Source: an uncultured Eubacteriales bacterium
GTDB taxonomy: Bacteria > Bacillota > Clostridia > Oscillospirales > CAG-272
NCBI GenBank assembly: GCA_934371135.1
Contig: CAKRNO010000003.1
Coordinates: 41,883-105,882 of the forward strand
DNA: 64,000 nt
Direction: 5' to 3'
Shown here: one piece after another, positions 38,249 to 47,248 of the stretch
Layout of the letters: every line of letters starts with the position of its first letter
Position numbering within the stretch: position 1 is the first letter of the stretch
Notes under the pieces: generated by a model
Database searches by the model: none
What the model saw: the letters and a program-made list of their open reading frames with translations, nothing else
Told to the model about the DNA's origin: nothing
Position numbers and translations under genes: made by a program

Positions 38249-38724
38249 GACAAAGACGGTGACATCGTGCGGGCTTCCGTCCGGCTCCTGCCGTGCGCGG
38301 GGTACTGCCCGGTGCTTGTCCGGCGGCGCCCGTGAAAATCCGGGGTCCTGCGCCGCCGATCTCCAAAACCCCTCCCGCCGGCGGCGATAACCGGGGGGTC
38401 TTGGCGTGCGCCGGGGGGTGAAGCTCGTCCCTGCCGGACGGGGCGAAAAGCCGGATTCCCCTCCGCGGCGCGGAGGCGGGGGCAAAACGGAAAACGGGAG
38501 AGGGGCACCGGCGGTGCCCCTCTCCCTGACGATTGGGGAAAAGAGCGGCGACCCGCCGCCCGGGCAGCGGGAAACAGAGCACCTCCCGTCCCGTATCCTG
38601 CCGGCGGTTCCGCGCCCCGCGCCGTCTCCGCTCGGCAGGGGGCGGCAGTAGGGGGCGGCAAAGCGGCGGGCGCGCCGGTATTCTGTTTTGAATATTTTTT
38701 ATAAAAAAGTTACCGTGCGCGTGA
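38249..38724. other. Intergenic region without a gene; one strong hairpin
   Basis: GC-rich sequence after the kinase-like gene. A 15-bp inverted repeat (38496-38510 with 38512-38526) lacks a T run on the plus strand but is followed by GTTTTCCGTTTT on the minus strand, so it looks like a leftward terminator although no leftward gene lies upstream of it. No supported coding frame. Confidence 0.5.
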
Positions 38725-38753
38725 TTGACATTAAAAAACCAATATGTTAGAAT
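38725..38753 (+). promoter_or_regulatory. Promoter of the SGNH esterase/ABC exporter unit
   Basis: A consensus TTGACA and TAGAAT with a 17-bp spacer. The -10 region lies in a 17-bp tandem duplication (38746-38762 and 38763-38779), so a second TAGAAT follows 17 bases downstream. Confidence 0.8.
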
Positions 38754-38779
38754 ACCACTTACGTTAGAATACCGCTTAC
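38746..38779 (+). repeat. 17-bp tandem duplication spanning the -10 box
   Basis: GTTAGAATACCACTTAC is followed directly by GTTAGAATACCGCTTAC, differing at one base. Confidence 0.85.
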
Positions 38780-38810
38780 GATTGCATGACACCTGTGATA
38801 AGGGGAAACT

Positions 38811-39788
38811 ATGATGAAGATCCGCTTTGACGCCGCCGCCGTGCGGTATACCGGGCGCTGGTATTTCGGCGATGCCGCCGAGACGACCTGTGCCGGGGCG
38901 TATTTCGAGGTCGGCTTTACGGGGGAGACGCTGCTGCTCGCATTTGATATGCGGGGCGTCAGCCGCACGGCGCCGCACCTGTATTTACAGCTGGACGGCG
39001 GGGCGCGTTTTGAAGCGCCGACGGACGCCTATCTGCGCGTGGAGACCACGGCGGGAGTACATACGCTCCGCGCCATCGTCAAGAGCATCGATGAGTATGA
39101 GTCCCGCTGGGAGGAGCCGAACTGCCGCGTGTCCTTGCTCGGCTGTGAGGCAGAGGGCTTTGTCCCCCTCGCGCCGGACGACCGCCCCGTCATGGAATTC
39201 ATCGGGGACTCTATCACGGAGGGGATCCTCGTCGATCCCGAGCGGCGCTCGCCGGTGTTCGGAGACGACCGCTGCAACCGCGTCTATCAGGATGACGCGA
39301 CAGCCGGCTGGGCATGGCGCACCGCCGAGGCGCTCGGCATGGCACCGCGCATCATGGGGTACGGCGCGGTCGGGCTGACCCGGAGCGGGAGCGGCGGCGT
39401 GCCGCGCGCGGCGCTCGCGTATCCTTTCGCCTACGCGGGGGCACCGCTGCCGCCGGCAAAGGTCGACTATATCGTCATTAACCACGGCGCGAACGACAGC
39501 GGCGCCACGGACGCGGAATACCTCGGGCGCTATGAGGAGCTGCTCGACGTCGTGCGGGCGGCACACCCCGCGGCGCGCGTGCTTGTGCTGCCCTCCTTCT
39601 GGGGCTTTCATGCGGCGGTGCTGCCGGATTTCGTGGCGCGGTACAACGCCTCGCGCGGGGCGCAGGTGGACTTCCTCCCGACCGACGGCTGGTGCACGTC
39701 CTACCCCGAGCACCCGGTGCGCGCGGAGGACCGCGCGATTGCCGACCGGCTCACCCGTGCCCTCCGGACCCTCTGGGGGCTCATGTAA
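38811..39788 (+). CDS. SGNH/GDSL-type hydrolase (esterase-like)
   Basis: A 325-residue protein. A beta-sandwich-like N-terminal part (about 1-120) precedes an SGNH hydrolase domain. Block I is FIGDSITEG (S134), block II YGAVG, block III NHGAND (N224-D229) and the late histidine is H301 in PEHP. No signal peptide, so cytoplasmic. Such two-domain enzymes often deacetylate or de-esterify sugars. Transcribed from its own promoter and followed after 38 bases by an ABC exporter pair. Confidence 0.85.
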   Translation: MMKIRFDAAAVRYTGRWYFGDAAETTCAGAYFEVGFTGETLLLAFDMRGVSRTAPHLYLQLDGGARFEAPTDAYLRVETTAGVHTLRAIVKSIDEYESRWEEPNCRVSLLGCEAEGFVPLAPDDRPVMEFIGDSITEGILVDPERRSPVFGDDRCNRVYQDDATAGWAWRTAEALGMAPRIMGYGAVGLTRSGSGGVPRAALAYPFAYAGAPLPPAKVDYIVINHGANDSGATDAEYLGRYEELLDVVRAAHPAARVLVLPSFWGFHAAVLPDFVARYNASRGAQVDFLPTDGWCTSYPEHPVRAEDRAIADRLTRALRTLWGLM

Positions 39789-39826
39789 CGATTTATTTAC
39801 GCAATACAACGCAAAGGAAATACACT

Positions 39827-41596
39827 ATGATCCGAAAAATACTGAAAAGCGTGGGGGAATACAAGAAGGCGACCATCATGACGATGGTGCTCGTCGTCTT
39901 TGAGGTCGCCATCGACTGCGTGATCCCGTTCATCATCGCCACGCTCATCAACCAGATCGAGGCGGGCTGCGGTCTCGGCACCATCGTGAAGTGGGGTGCC
40001 GTGCTCGTCGTCCTCGCCTTCCTGTCGCTGCTGTTCGGTGCCTGGGCGGGCTCGACCTGCGCAACGGCGTCCGCCGGGTTTGCCCGGAACCTGCGGAGAA
40101 ATCTCTTTCACCGCGTGCAGGATTTTTCGTTTGAAAACATCGACAGCTTTTCGTCCGCGTCGCTCGTCACGCGTATGACCACCGACGTCAGCAATGTCCA
40201 GATGGCGTTCATGATGATTATCCGGACGGCAATCCGCTCTCCGCTCATGATCATCTTCTCGTTCATCATGGCGTTCGTCCTCGGCGGGAGCATGGCGCTC
40301 ATCTATGCGGTGCTCATCCCGTTCCTCGGCTTCTTCCTGTTCCTCATCATCCGGAAGGTGACGCCCATCTTTGACCGCGTGTTCCGCAAGTACGACCGGC
40401 TCAACGAGTCGGTTGAGGAGGACGTGCGCGGGATGCGCGTCGTCAAGAGCTTTGTCAGGGAGGACCATGAGCGTGAAAAATTCGGGCGCGCGTCCGGTGA
40501 TGTGTGCCGCGACTTTACCCGCGCCGAGAAAATCCTCGCCCTCAACAACCCGCTCATGCAGTTCTGCCTTTATGCCCTCATGGTCGTCGTCATCTTCTTC
40601 GGCTCGCGCAAGATTGTGAGCCTCGGCGGCGTCGGCATGAACGTCGGGCACCTCTCGGGGCTCCTGACCTACGGGACGCAGATTCTGTTCAATCTGATGA
40701 TGGTGTCGTTTATTTTCGTCATGGTCACCATGTCGCTGGAGTCCATGAAGCGTATCACCGAGGTGCTGGACACCGAGAGCACGCTGACGAGCCCCGAGGG
40801 GGCGCTCACCGCGGTGGCGGACGGCTCCGTCGACTTCGACCACGTCGATTTCAAGTATGCGGCGACGGCGGAGAAGCTCGCGCTCGCGGACATTGATCTG
40901 CACATCGCGAGCGGGGAGACCATCGGCATCATCGGCGGCACCGGCTCCGGTAAAACGACGCTCATCCAGCTCATCTCGCGCCTTTATGACGTGACGGCGG
41001 GGTCAGTGCGCGTCGGCGGCGAGGACGTGCGGAGGTACGACCTCGAGGTGCTCCGCAACCAGGTCGCCGTCGTGCTCCAGAAGAACGTGCTGTTCTCCGG
41101 TACCATCAAGGAAAATCTGCGCTGGGGCAACCCGGACGCGACCGACGCAGAGCTCGAGGAGGCGTGCCGCCTCGCGCAGGCGGATGAGTTCATCACGCAG
41201 CTGCCTGACGGGTATGACACGCACATCGAGCAGGGAGGTACCAACGTCTCCGGCGGGCAGAAGCAGCGGCTCTGCATTGCGCGGGCACTGCTCAAGAAGC
41301 CGAAGATCCTGATCCTCGACGACTCGACCAGCGCGGTCGATACCAAGACGGACGCCCTCATCCGCATGGGCTTCCGTAAATTCATTCCGACGACGACGAA
41401 GATCATCATCGCGCAGCGGCTGTCCTCCGTGCAGGATGCCGACAGGATCCTCATCCTCGACGGCGGGCGTATCGCCGCCGTGGGCTCCCATGCGGAGCTG
41501 CTCGCGACGAACGGGCTTTACCGCGAGATCTGGCATTCGCAGAACCGCGGCAGTGATGATACGGAAAAGGGGGGTGACAGCGATGCAAATGCGTAA
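39827..41596 (+). CDS. ABC exporter half-transporter, degenerate-site subunit of a heterodimer
   Basis: A 589-residue permease-ATPase fusion: six membrane helices (about 15-300) then a nucleotide-binding domain with Walker A GGTGSGKTT, signature VSGGQKQRL and Walker B LILDDSTSAVD. The Walker B catalytic Glu is Asp here, the mark of the non-hydrolysing site in TM287/288-like heterodimers. The ATG at 39827 follows AAAGGAA. It overlaps the partner gene by 14 bases. Multidrug or lipid-like export is likely; the substrate is unknown. Confidence 0.92.
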   Translation: MIRKILKSVGEYKKATIMTMVLVVFEVAIDCVIPFIIATLINQIEAGCGLGTIVKWGAVLVVLAFLSLLFGAWAGSTCATASAGFARNLRRNLFHRVQDFSFENIDSFSSASLVTRMTTDVSNVQMAFMMIIRTAIRSPLMIIFSFIMAFVLGGSMALIYAVLIPFLGFFLFLIIRKVTPIFDRVFRKYDRLNESVEEDVRGMRVVKSFVREDHEREKFGRASGDVCRDFTRAEKILALNNPLMQFCLYALMVVVIFFGSRKIVSLGGVGMNVGHLSGLLTYGTQILFNLMMVSFIFVMVTMSLESMKRITEVLDTESTLTSPEGALTAVADGSVDFDHVDFKYAATAEKLALADIDLHIASGETIGIIGGTGSGKTTLIQLISRLYDVTAGSVRVGGEDVRRYDLEVLRNQVAVVLQKNVLFSGTIKENLRWGNPDATDAELEEACRLAQADEFITQLPDGYDTHIEQGGTNVSGGQKQRLCIARALLKKPKILILDDSTSAVDTKTDALIRMGFRKFIPTTTKIIIAQRLSSVQDADRILILDGGRIAAVGSHAELLATNGLYREIWHSQNRGSDDTEKGGDSDANA

Positions 41597-43520
41597 ACCG
41601 CAGGCAAAGCGCGGGGTGTTCCGCCGGATCCTCCGCGACCTCTTTCACTACTACCCCGTGATGCTCCCCGTGACCATTGTGCTGATCCTGTTCAGCGCCA
41701 TCAGTGCGGCAATCCCCGCCGTGTTCATGGAGCGCGTCGTAACCATCCTCTCCGACAGTCTTGGCGCGGGGGATACCTCCTGGGCGACGGTGCGGCCGCA
41801 GATTCTCTCGCTCCTCGCCGTGCTCGTCTCCATTTATGTCGTGTCCCTGATCGCCAACTATGTGTACCACCGCTTCCTCGCCATTATGACGCAGGGCGCG
41901 CTCGACAAGTACCGCCGCCGGATGTTCGACCATATGCAGTCGCTCCCCATCCGGTACTTCGACACGCACACGCACGGCGATATCATGAGTATCTACACCA
42001 ATGACACCGACACGCTCCGTCAGCTGATCGGCGAGAGCCTGCCGCAGATGCTGAGCTCCGCCGTGATCGTCCTCTCGGTGCTGTTCATCATGATCTGGTA
42101 CAGCCTGTGGCTGTCCCTGCTCGTGCTGCTCGGGGTCGCGGCGATGCTCCTCGTGACCAAGGCGATCGGCGGCAGGAGCGCAAAGTTCTTCCTCCTGCAG
42201 CAGCAGCGCATCGGGCAGACCGAGGGCTATATCCAGGAGATGATGAACGGGCAGAAGGTCGTCAAGGTGTTCTGCCACGAGGAAGCGAGCAAAGCCGATT
42301 TCGATAAGATCAACGATGCGTTCTGCGACGCATCCACGCGCGCCAACCGCTACGCCAATATGCTCATGCCGATCATGTTCAATATCGGCAACATCATGTA
42401 TGTGCTTGTGGCAATCCTCGGGGGTATCCTGCTCACGACCGGGTTCGTCAACCCGTCGCTCTCCTACGCCATCGGCAAGCTGCAGGGTACGGGCGGGGCG
42501 GCGGTGCTCGCCATCGGCGCACTCGTCACCTACCTCAATATGACCAAGCAGTTTGCGGGGAACATCGGGCAGGTGTCGGGGCAGGTCAACTCGATCGTCA
42601 TGGGTCTCGCCGGTGCGACGCGTATCTATGATCTCATCGATGAGCCGGGCGAGGTGGACGAGGGGTATGTGACGCTCGTCAATGCGATAGAGGTGAACGG
42701 CGAGATCGTCGAGTGCCCCGAGCACACCGGCAAATGGGCATGGAAGCACCCGCACGCCGCAGACGGCAGCGTGACCTATACGCCCCTCGCCGGGGACGTG
42801 CGCATGGTGGATGTGGACTTCGGGTATGTCCCGGAGAAGATCGTGCTCCACGACGTGACGCTGTATGCCGAGCCGGGGCAGAAGGTGGCGTTTGTCGGTG
42901 CGACCGGCGCCGGGAAGACGACCATCACCAACCTCATCAACCGCTTCTACGACATTGCGGACGGTAAGATCCGCTACGACGGCATCAATATCAATAAGAT
43001 CAAGAAATCGGCGCTCCGGCAGTCGCTCGGGATCGTCCTCCAGGACACCAACCTCTTTACGGGGACGGTGATGGACAACATCCGCTACGGCAAGCTGGAT
43101 GCCACGGATGAGGAGTGCATCGCGGCGGCGAAGCTCGTCAGTGCAGACGACTTCATCACCCGTCTGCCGGAGGGGTACGCGACCAAGCTGGTCGCCAACG
43201 GCGCCAATCTCTCGCAGGGGCAGCGCCAGCTGCTCGCCATCGCCCGCGCGGCGGTCGCCGACCCGCCCGTCATGATCCTCGACGAGGCGACCTCCTCCAT
43301 CGATACGCGCACCGAGGAGATTGTGCAGCGCGGTATGGATGCCCTCATGCACGGGCGCACCGTGTTCGTCATCGCGCACCGTCTCTCGACGGTCAAGAAC
43401 GCGGACGTCATCATGGTGCTCGACCACGGCCGCATCATCGAACGCGGCACGCACGAGGACCTCATCGCGAAGCGCGGCAGGTACTATCAGCTCTATACCG
43501 GCGCGTTCGAGCTGGAATAA
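41583..43520 (+). CDS. ABC exporter half-transporter, catalytic subunit of a heterodimer
   Basis: A 645-residue permease-ATPase fusion. Six membrane helices are followed by a longer linker (about 365-410, with a short insertion before the ATPase). Walker A is GATGAGKTT, the signature is LSQGQRQLL and Walker B MILDEATSSID. LSQGQ with an intact Glu is the usual complement to the DD subunit upstream, so the pair completes one canonical ATP site. The ATG at 41583 follows AAGGGGGG inside the preceding gene. Confidence 0.92.
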   Translation: MQMRKPQAKRGVFRRILRDLFHYYPVMLPVTIVLILFSAISAAIPAVFMERVVTILSDSLGAGDTSWATVRPQILSLLAVLVSIYVVSLIANYVYHRFLAIMTQGALDKYRRRMFDHMQSLPIRYFDTHTHGDIMSIYTNDTDTLRQLIGESLPQMLSSAVIVLSVLFIMIWYSLWLSLLVLLGVAAMLLVTKAIGGRSAKFFLLQQQRIGQTEGYIQEMMNGQKVVKVFCHEEASKADFDKINDAFCDASTRANRYANMLMPIMFNIGNIMYVLVAILGGILLTTGFVNPSLSYAIGKLQGTGGAAVLAIGALVTYLNMTKQFAGNIGQVSGQVNSIVMGLAGATRIYDLIDEPGEVDEGYVTLVNAIEVNGEIVECPEHTGKWAWKHPHAADGSVTYTPLAGDVRMVDVDFGYVPEKIVLHDVTLYAEPGQKVAFVGATGAGKTTITNLINRFYDIADGKIRYDGININKIKKSALRQSLGIVLQDTNLFTGTVMDNIRYGKLDATDEECIAAAKLVSADDFITRLPEGYATKLVANGANLSQGQRQLLAIARAAVADPPVMILDEATSSIDTRTEEIVQRGMDALMHGRTVFVIAHRLSTVKNADVIMVLDHGRIIERGTHEDLIAKRGRYYQLYTGAFELE

Positions 43521-43565
43521 AGAAGTCTTTCCCATCACCCTCCGCGCCGGCAGAGGGCAAAGACC

Positions 43566-43612
43566 GGGAGGAGCCGCAGAAATGCGGCTCCTCCCTGTGT
43601 TTTTTGCGTGTT
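43566..43612 (+). terminator. Rho-independent terminator of the ABC exporter unit
   Basis: A 13-bp stem GGGAGGAGCCGCA/TGCGGCTCCTCCC with a GAAA loop is followed by TGTGTTTTTTGCGTGTTTTT. Confidence 0.88.
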
Positions 43613-43707
43613 TTTGCCTCCCGCACTTTCGGTGCCCGCCGTGGGCAATACGCCTGCGGTACGGCGCGTAAAATGTTTGACCCCGGGGCGGGGGCAGGAA
43701 GTTCATC

Positions 43708-43736
43708 TTTACACGGGCGGGCGCGTATGGTATAAT
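43708..43736 (+). promoter_or_regulatory. Promoter of uppP
   Basis: TTTACA and a perfect TATAAT with a 17-bp spacer, 58 bases before the uppP start. Confidence 0.8.
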
Positions 43737-43794
43737 ACCGGCGGGCGAAAAATGCCTTCAAGCATATATATAAGAGTTTTGAGAGGTTTTCTTT

Positions 43795-44643
43795 ATGATC
43801 TGGCTGATTGTCATTCTGCTCGGTGTGATCCAGGGGATCACCGAATGGTTACCCGTGTCCAGCACCGGGCACATGCTGCTCTTTGAGGACTGGCTCCCGA
43901 TGAACGTGACGCCGGAGTTCCGCAATCTTTTCATGGTGGTGATCCAGTTCGGCTCCATCATCGCCGTGCTGGTGCTGTTCTGGGGGCGACTCTGGCCCTT
44001 CGGTAAGTCCAAGACGCCGGAGGTCAGGCGCGCGACGTGGACGCTGTGGGGGAAGGTGCTGGTCGCCTCCGTCCCCGCCGCCATCATCGGGCTGCTGCTC
44101 GACAACCTCATCGAGGATTATATTTACGCGAAGCCGATCGTGAAGTGCTCGGTGATCGCCGGTGCGCTCATCGTGTACGGCGTTGCCTTTATCGTGATCG
44201 AGCGTTGCCTCGCCGGGCGGGAGAACCGCGTCGAGACCGTCGATCAGTTGAGCTACCGCGACGCGATCATTGTCGGGTGCTTCCAGACGCTGGCGCTCAT
44301 CCCGGGGACCTCGCGCTCCGGCTCGACCATCATCGGCGCCCGGCTGTGCCGCATTTCGCGCTCCGCGGCGACGGAGTTTTCGTTCTTTCTCGCGATCCCC
44401 GTCATGCTCGGGGCGTCCGCGCTCAAGATCGCAAAGTATTTTCTCGTCGATAAGCTGACGATGAGCGGCATGGAGGTCGGTCTCCTGCTCCTCGGCGGTG
44501 CGGTGGCTTTCCTCGTCTCGCTCGTGGTGATACGGTTCCTGACCGACTTTGTCAGACGGCACAGCTTCGAGCCCTTCGGCTGGTACCGCATCGCGCTCGG
44601 CGCTGCCGTGCTGACCTATATGTTCCTCCGTTACGTTCGCTGA
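43795..44643 (+). CDS. uppP: Undecaprenyl-diphosphate phosphatase
   Basis: A 282-residue membrane enzyme (BacA family) that recycles the C55 lipid carrier for peptidoglycan synthesis; overproduction is known to give bacitracin tolerance. Signature motifs are GVIQGITEWLPVSSTGH (about 7-23) and PGTSRSGSTI. About eight helices, full length. The ATG follows GAGAGG. Confidence 0.96.
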   Translation: MIWLIVILLGVIQGITEWLPVSSTGHMLLFEDWLPMNVTPEFRNLFMVVIQFGSIIAVLVLFWGRLWPFGKSKTPEVRRATWTLWGKVLVASVPAAIIGLLLDNLIEDYIYAKPIVKCSVIAGALIVYGVAFIVIERCLAGRENRVETVDQLSYRDAIIVGCFQTLALIPGTSRSGSTIIGARLCRISRSAATEFSFFLAIPVMLGASALKIAKYFLVDKLTMSGMEVGLLLLGGAVAFLVSLVVIRFLTDFVRRHSFEPFGWYRIALGAAVLTYMFLRYVR

Positions 44644-44664
44644 CGCGGCACGGGTGCCGGTCGG

Positions 44665-44683
44665 GCAGCATAGCTGCATTTTT
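44665..44683 (+). terminator. Possible weak terminator after uppP
   Basis: A short 5-bp stem GCAGC/GCTGC is followed by ATTTTT, 22 bases after the stop. Confidence 0.4.
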
Positions 44684-44778
44684 GCAAAAATCGCTATCAC
44701 TTTGACAGAAAACGCCATAGTATTGCAAATTTGAGCGTGTTACAATAAGGTGAATACAAACAAATGGGGGTGTTCCAA

Positions 44779-45378
44779 ATGACAAGTGAACAGTTACTCG
44801 CAAACAACCGCGTCGTCCCTGTCGTGGTCATCCGCGACATCGCCGATGCCTGCCCCACGCTTGAGGCGCTCCGCGACGGGGGGATCCCGGTGGCGGAGAT
44901 CACGTTCCGTACCGCGTGCGCCGCAGAGGCGATCCGCATCGGGTGTGAAAAATATCCGGATATGATGATCGGTGCCGGCACCGTGATCAACGCCGAACAG
45001 GCGAAGACGGCGCTCGCCGCCGGTGCGCGCTTCATCGTCTCGCCCGGTCTCTCTGCCGGGGTGGCGGAGGTCTGCCGCGAGGCGGGCGTGCCGTACCTGC
45101 CCGGTTGCGTGACGCCGACCGAGATCATGGCGGCGCTCGAGATGGGGTTGACGATCCTCAAGTTCTTCCCGGCGAACGTGTACGGGGGGCTCACCGCGCT
45201 GAAGGCGCTGTCCGCACCGTTCCCGCAGGTGCGGTTCCTGCCGACCGGCGGGGTCGATCTCAAAAATATCAGGGAATATCTCGCCTTTGACAAGGTTGCC
45301 GCCGTCGGCGGGAGCTTCATGATGAAGGGCGATATCCGCGAAAACTGCAAACAACTGCTGGAGGTGCTGAACGCATGA
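44779..45378 (+). CDS. eda: KDPG/KHG aldolase
   Basis: A 199-residue class I aldolase that splits 2-keto-3-deoxy-6-phosphogluconate into pyruvate and glyceraldehyde-3-phosphate. TIM-barrel signatures are VAEITFRT, GAGTVINAEQ, PGCVTPTEI and the Schiff-base lysine in LKFFPAN. The ATG at 44779 is chosen because GGGGG stands 9 bases upstream; an ATG at 44764 is less likely. Coupled by ATGA to kdgK, so the pair channels keto-deoxygluconate from uronate degradation. A TACAAT at 44741 is a plausible -10, without a well-spaced -35. Confidence 0.94.
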   Translation: MTSEQLLANNRVVPVVVIRDIADACPTLEALRDGGIPVAEITFRTACAAEAIRIGCEKYPDMMIGAGTVINAEQAKTALAAGARFIVSPGLSAGVAEVCREAGVPYLPGCVTPTEIMAALEMGLTILKFFPANVYGGLTALKALSAPFPQVRFLPTGGVDLKNIREYLAFDKVAAVGGSFMMKGDIRENCKQLLEVLNA

Positions 45379-46394
45379 AAGTCATTACATTCGGAGAACT
45401 GATGCTTCGCCTGGCGCCGGAGGGCTACTACCGGTTCGTGCAGGCAGATACTTACGGTGCGACTTTCGGCGGCGGGGAGGCGAATGTCGCCGTTTCGCTC
45501 GCCAACTACGGGGTACCGGTCGATTTCGTGACCAAGCTCCCGAAGCATGAGATCGGTCAGGCGGCGGTGAACAGCCTGCGCCGCTTCGGCGTCGGGACGG
45601 ACAAGATCGTCCGCGGCGGCGACCGCGTCGGTATCTACTATCTTGAAAAGGGTGCGTCCCAGCGCCCGAGCAAGGTCATCTACGACCGCGCAGGCTCCGC
45701 GATTGCCAAGGCGTCGCCCGAGGACTTTGACTGGGAGAAGATTTTTGACGGTGCCGACTGGTTCCACTTCACGGGGATCACGCCCGCACTCTCGCCCGAA
45801 ATCGCGAAGATCTGCCTGACCGCCGCGAAAGAGGCGAAGAAGCTGGGGCTGACGGTCTCCTGCGACCTCAACTACCGCAAGAAGCTGTGGACGCGCGACG
45901 AGGCGAGAGCGGCGATGACCGAGATCTGCCGCTATGTGGACGTGTGCATCTCCAACGAGGAGGACGCGGCGGACGTGTTCGGCATCCGTGCCGAGGGGAC
46001 CGACGTGGACAGTGGCAAGATCAATCAGGACGGCTACCGCAGCGTGGCAAAGCAGCTCACTGATATGTTCGGCTTCCGTGCCGTTGCCATCACGCTCCGC
46101 GAGAGCATCTCGGCGAACGACAACAACTGGGCGGCGATGCTCTACACCGGCGGGGAGTGCTATTTCTCCCGTAAATATGCCATCCGTATCGTGGACCGCG
46201 TCGGCGGCGGCGACAGCTTCGGCGCCGGGCTCATCTACGGCATGATCTCCGGGTACGACCCGCAGAAGACCATTGAGTTCGCCGTGGCGGCGAGCTGCCT
46301 GAAGCACACCATCGAGGGCGACTACAACATGGTGAGTGTCGCCGAGGTGGAGGCTCTGGCGGGGGGGAACGGATCCGGTCGCGTCCAACGCTGA
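45375..46394 (+). CDS. kdgK: 2-keto-3-deoxygluconate kinase (PfkB family)
   Basis: A 339-residue ribokinase-fold sugar kinase making KDPG for the preceding aldolase. It starts MKVITFGELMLRLAPEGY, and has FGGGEANVAVSLANYG at the substrate end and the catalytic VGGGDSFGAGLIYGM near residue 280. It overlaps eda by four bases. No uronate isomerase or transporter is in the window, so the upstream supply is elsewhere. Confidence 0.93.
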   Translation: MKVITFGELMLRLAPEGYYRFVQADTYGATFGGGEANVAVSLANYGVPVDFVTKLPKHEIGQAAVNSLRRFGVGTDKIVRGGDRVGIYYLEKGASQRPSKVIYDRAGSAIAKASPEDFDWEKIFDGADWFHFTGITPALSPEIAKICLTAAKEAKKLGLTVSCDLNYRKKLWTRDEARAAMTEICRYVDVCISNEEDAADVFGIRAEGTDVDSGKINQDGYRSVAKQLTDMFGFRAVAITLRESISANDNNWAAMLYTGGECYFSRKYAIRIVDRVGGGDSFGAGLIYGMISGYDPQKTIEFAVAASCLKHTIEGDYNMVSVAEVEALAGGNGSGRVQR

Positions 46395-46445
46395 CGAGAC
46401 AAGAGATAAGGGCGGACAATTGCCTTTAAGTTGAAGGAAGAAAAA

Positions 46446-46520
46446 GTATTTTCGCTCCGCGAAAATACATCAGGCAAACAAACGGTTTCTCCGATGAATC
46501 GATCGGTTTGCCGGAACAAC
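46446..46520 (+). repeat. Structured intergenic repeat, copy 1
   Basis: ~75 bp. A perfect 10-bp hairpin GTATTTTCGC/GCGAAAATAC (3-base loop) is followed by ATCAGGCAAAC, a variable 20-25-base segment and GTTTGCC, which pairs with GGCAAAC. It lies 52 bases after kdgK. Confidence 0.85.
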
Positions 46521-46675
46521 GCCCCCAAAATAAATTTATTGGCAACCGATATTGACTTTTCATCGGAAAGATGAGAGCTGTATCGGTTGCCTTTACTTTA
46601 AGAGACGAGGGGGGCTTTAACCGCGTTCGCACCGCCTACCGTACCAACAAAAGCATTCCTTATTCGAGGGTATAC

Positions 46676-46750
46676 GCGTTTCCGCACTTGCGGAAACGCA
46701 TCAGGCAAACTAACGGTTTCTCTGATGAATGAAAAAGGTTTGCCGGGGCG
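46676..46750 (+). repeat. Structured intergenic repeat, copy 2
   Basis: Same architecture. The first stem is GCGTTTCCGC/GCGGAAACGC (4-base loop), different in sequence from copy 1 but fully paired, followed by ATCAGGCAAAC and GTTTGCC. Confidence 0.85.
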
Positions 46751-46844
46751 CACGACGTTCGTGTGAACGCGGTTTCTCCATCCCTTCTCTCTTGTCTCGG
46801 GTACACAAGTTGAGCAATGGCTGGCGCACAACCAGAAAGCAAGG

Positions 46845-46919
46845 GTATTTTCGCATCTGCGATAATACATCAGGCAAACCAACGGCTTCTCTGACAAGTT
46901 AAGAAGTTTGCCGGGGCAC
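46845..46919 (+). repeat. Structured intergenic repeat, copy 3
   Basis: The first stem GTATTTTCGC/GCGATAATAC has one mismatch, followed by ATCAGGCAAAC and GTTTGCC with a CTTCT/AGAAG inner pairing. Confidence 0.85.
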
Positions 46920-46980
46920 ATAGCTGGCGCACCGTTTGCCGATGCGGCTGACGTAAAAGCGGCTAAAGAAAACGGGTATT

Positions 46981-47008
46981 CTGTAGGGGCGACCATTGGT
47001 CGCCCGCG
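46981..47008 (+). repeat. REP-like palindrome, copy 1
   Basis: TAGGGGCGACC-ATT-GGTCGCCCGCG; perfect 8-bp arms GGGCGACC/GGTCGCCC. Confidence 0.85.
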
Positions 47009-47061
47009 TTGCGCGAAAAGATTATCGGTTTGACGTTTGCTGTCCTTTTGACAAGGTGAAA

Positions 47062-47085
47062 CGGGCGACCGATGGTCGCCCCTAC
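47062..47085 (-). repeat. REP-like palindrome, copy 2 (inverted orientation)
   Basis: CGGGCGACC-GAT-GGTCGCCCCTA, the reverse orientation of copy 1 judged by the flanking CCTA. Confidence 0.85.
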
Positions 47086-47135
47086 GGGGGGCAAAGGGTT
47101 CGAGGGCAAGCGTATCGGGGTCGGGAGCAACCGGG

Positions 47136-47155
47136 ACGGGCGGTCGCCCCTACGG
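47136..47155 (-). repeat. REP-like palindrome, copy 3, truncated
   Basis: GGGCGGTCGCCCCTACGGGG keeps the right arm and flank of copy 2 but has lost most of the left arm and loop. Confidence 0.7.
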
Positions 47156-47248
47156 GGTGATAATTGTTCTTCTTATCCTTATCTGTCCGGCAGAGTAATG
47201 GGTTCAACGAGCTTCCGGAGATTCGGTGCTTGACGGGATGCAAATACC

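Noticed and set aside
46231..46996. Minus-strand small proteins with repeated residues such as ETVSLPD across the repeat island
   Set aside because: The similarity comes from the DNA repeats; the three copies fall in different frames and conservation follows base pairing rather than codons.
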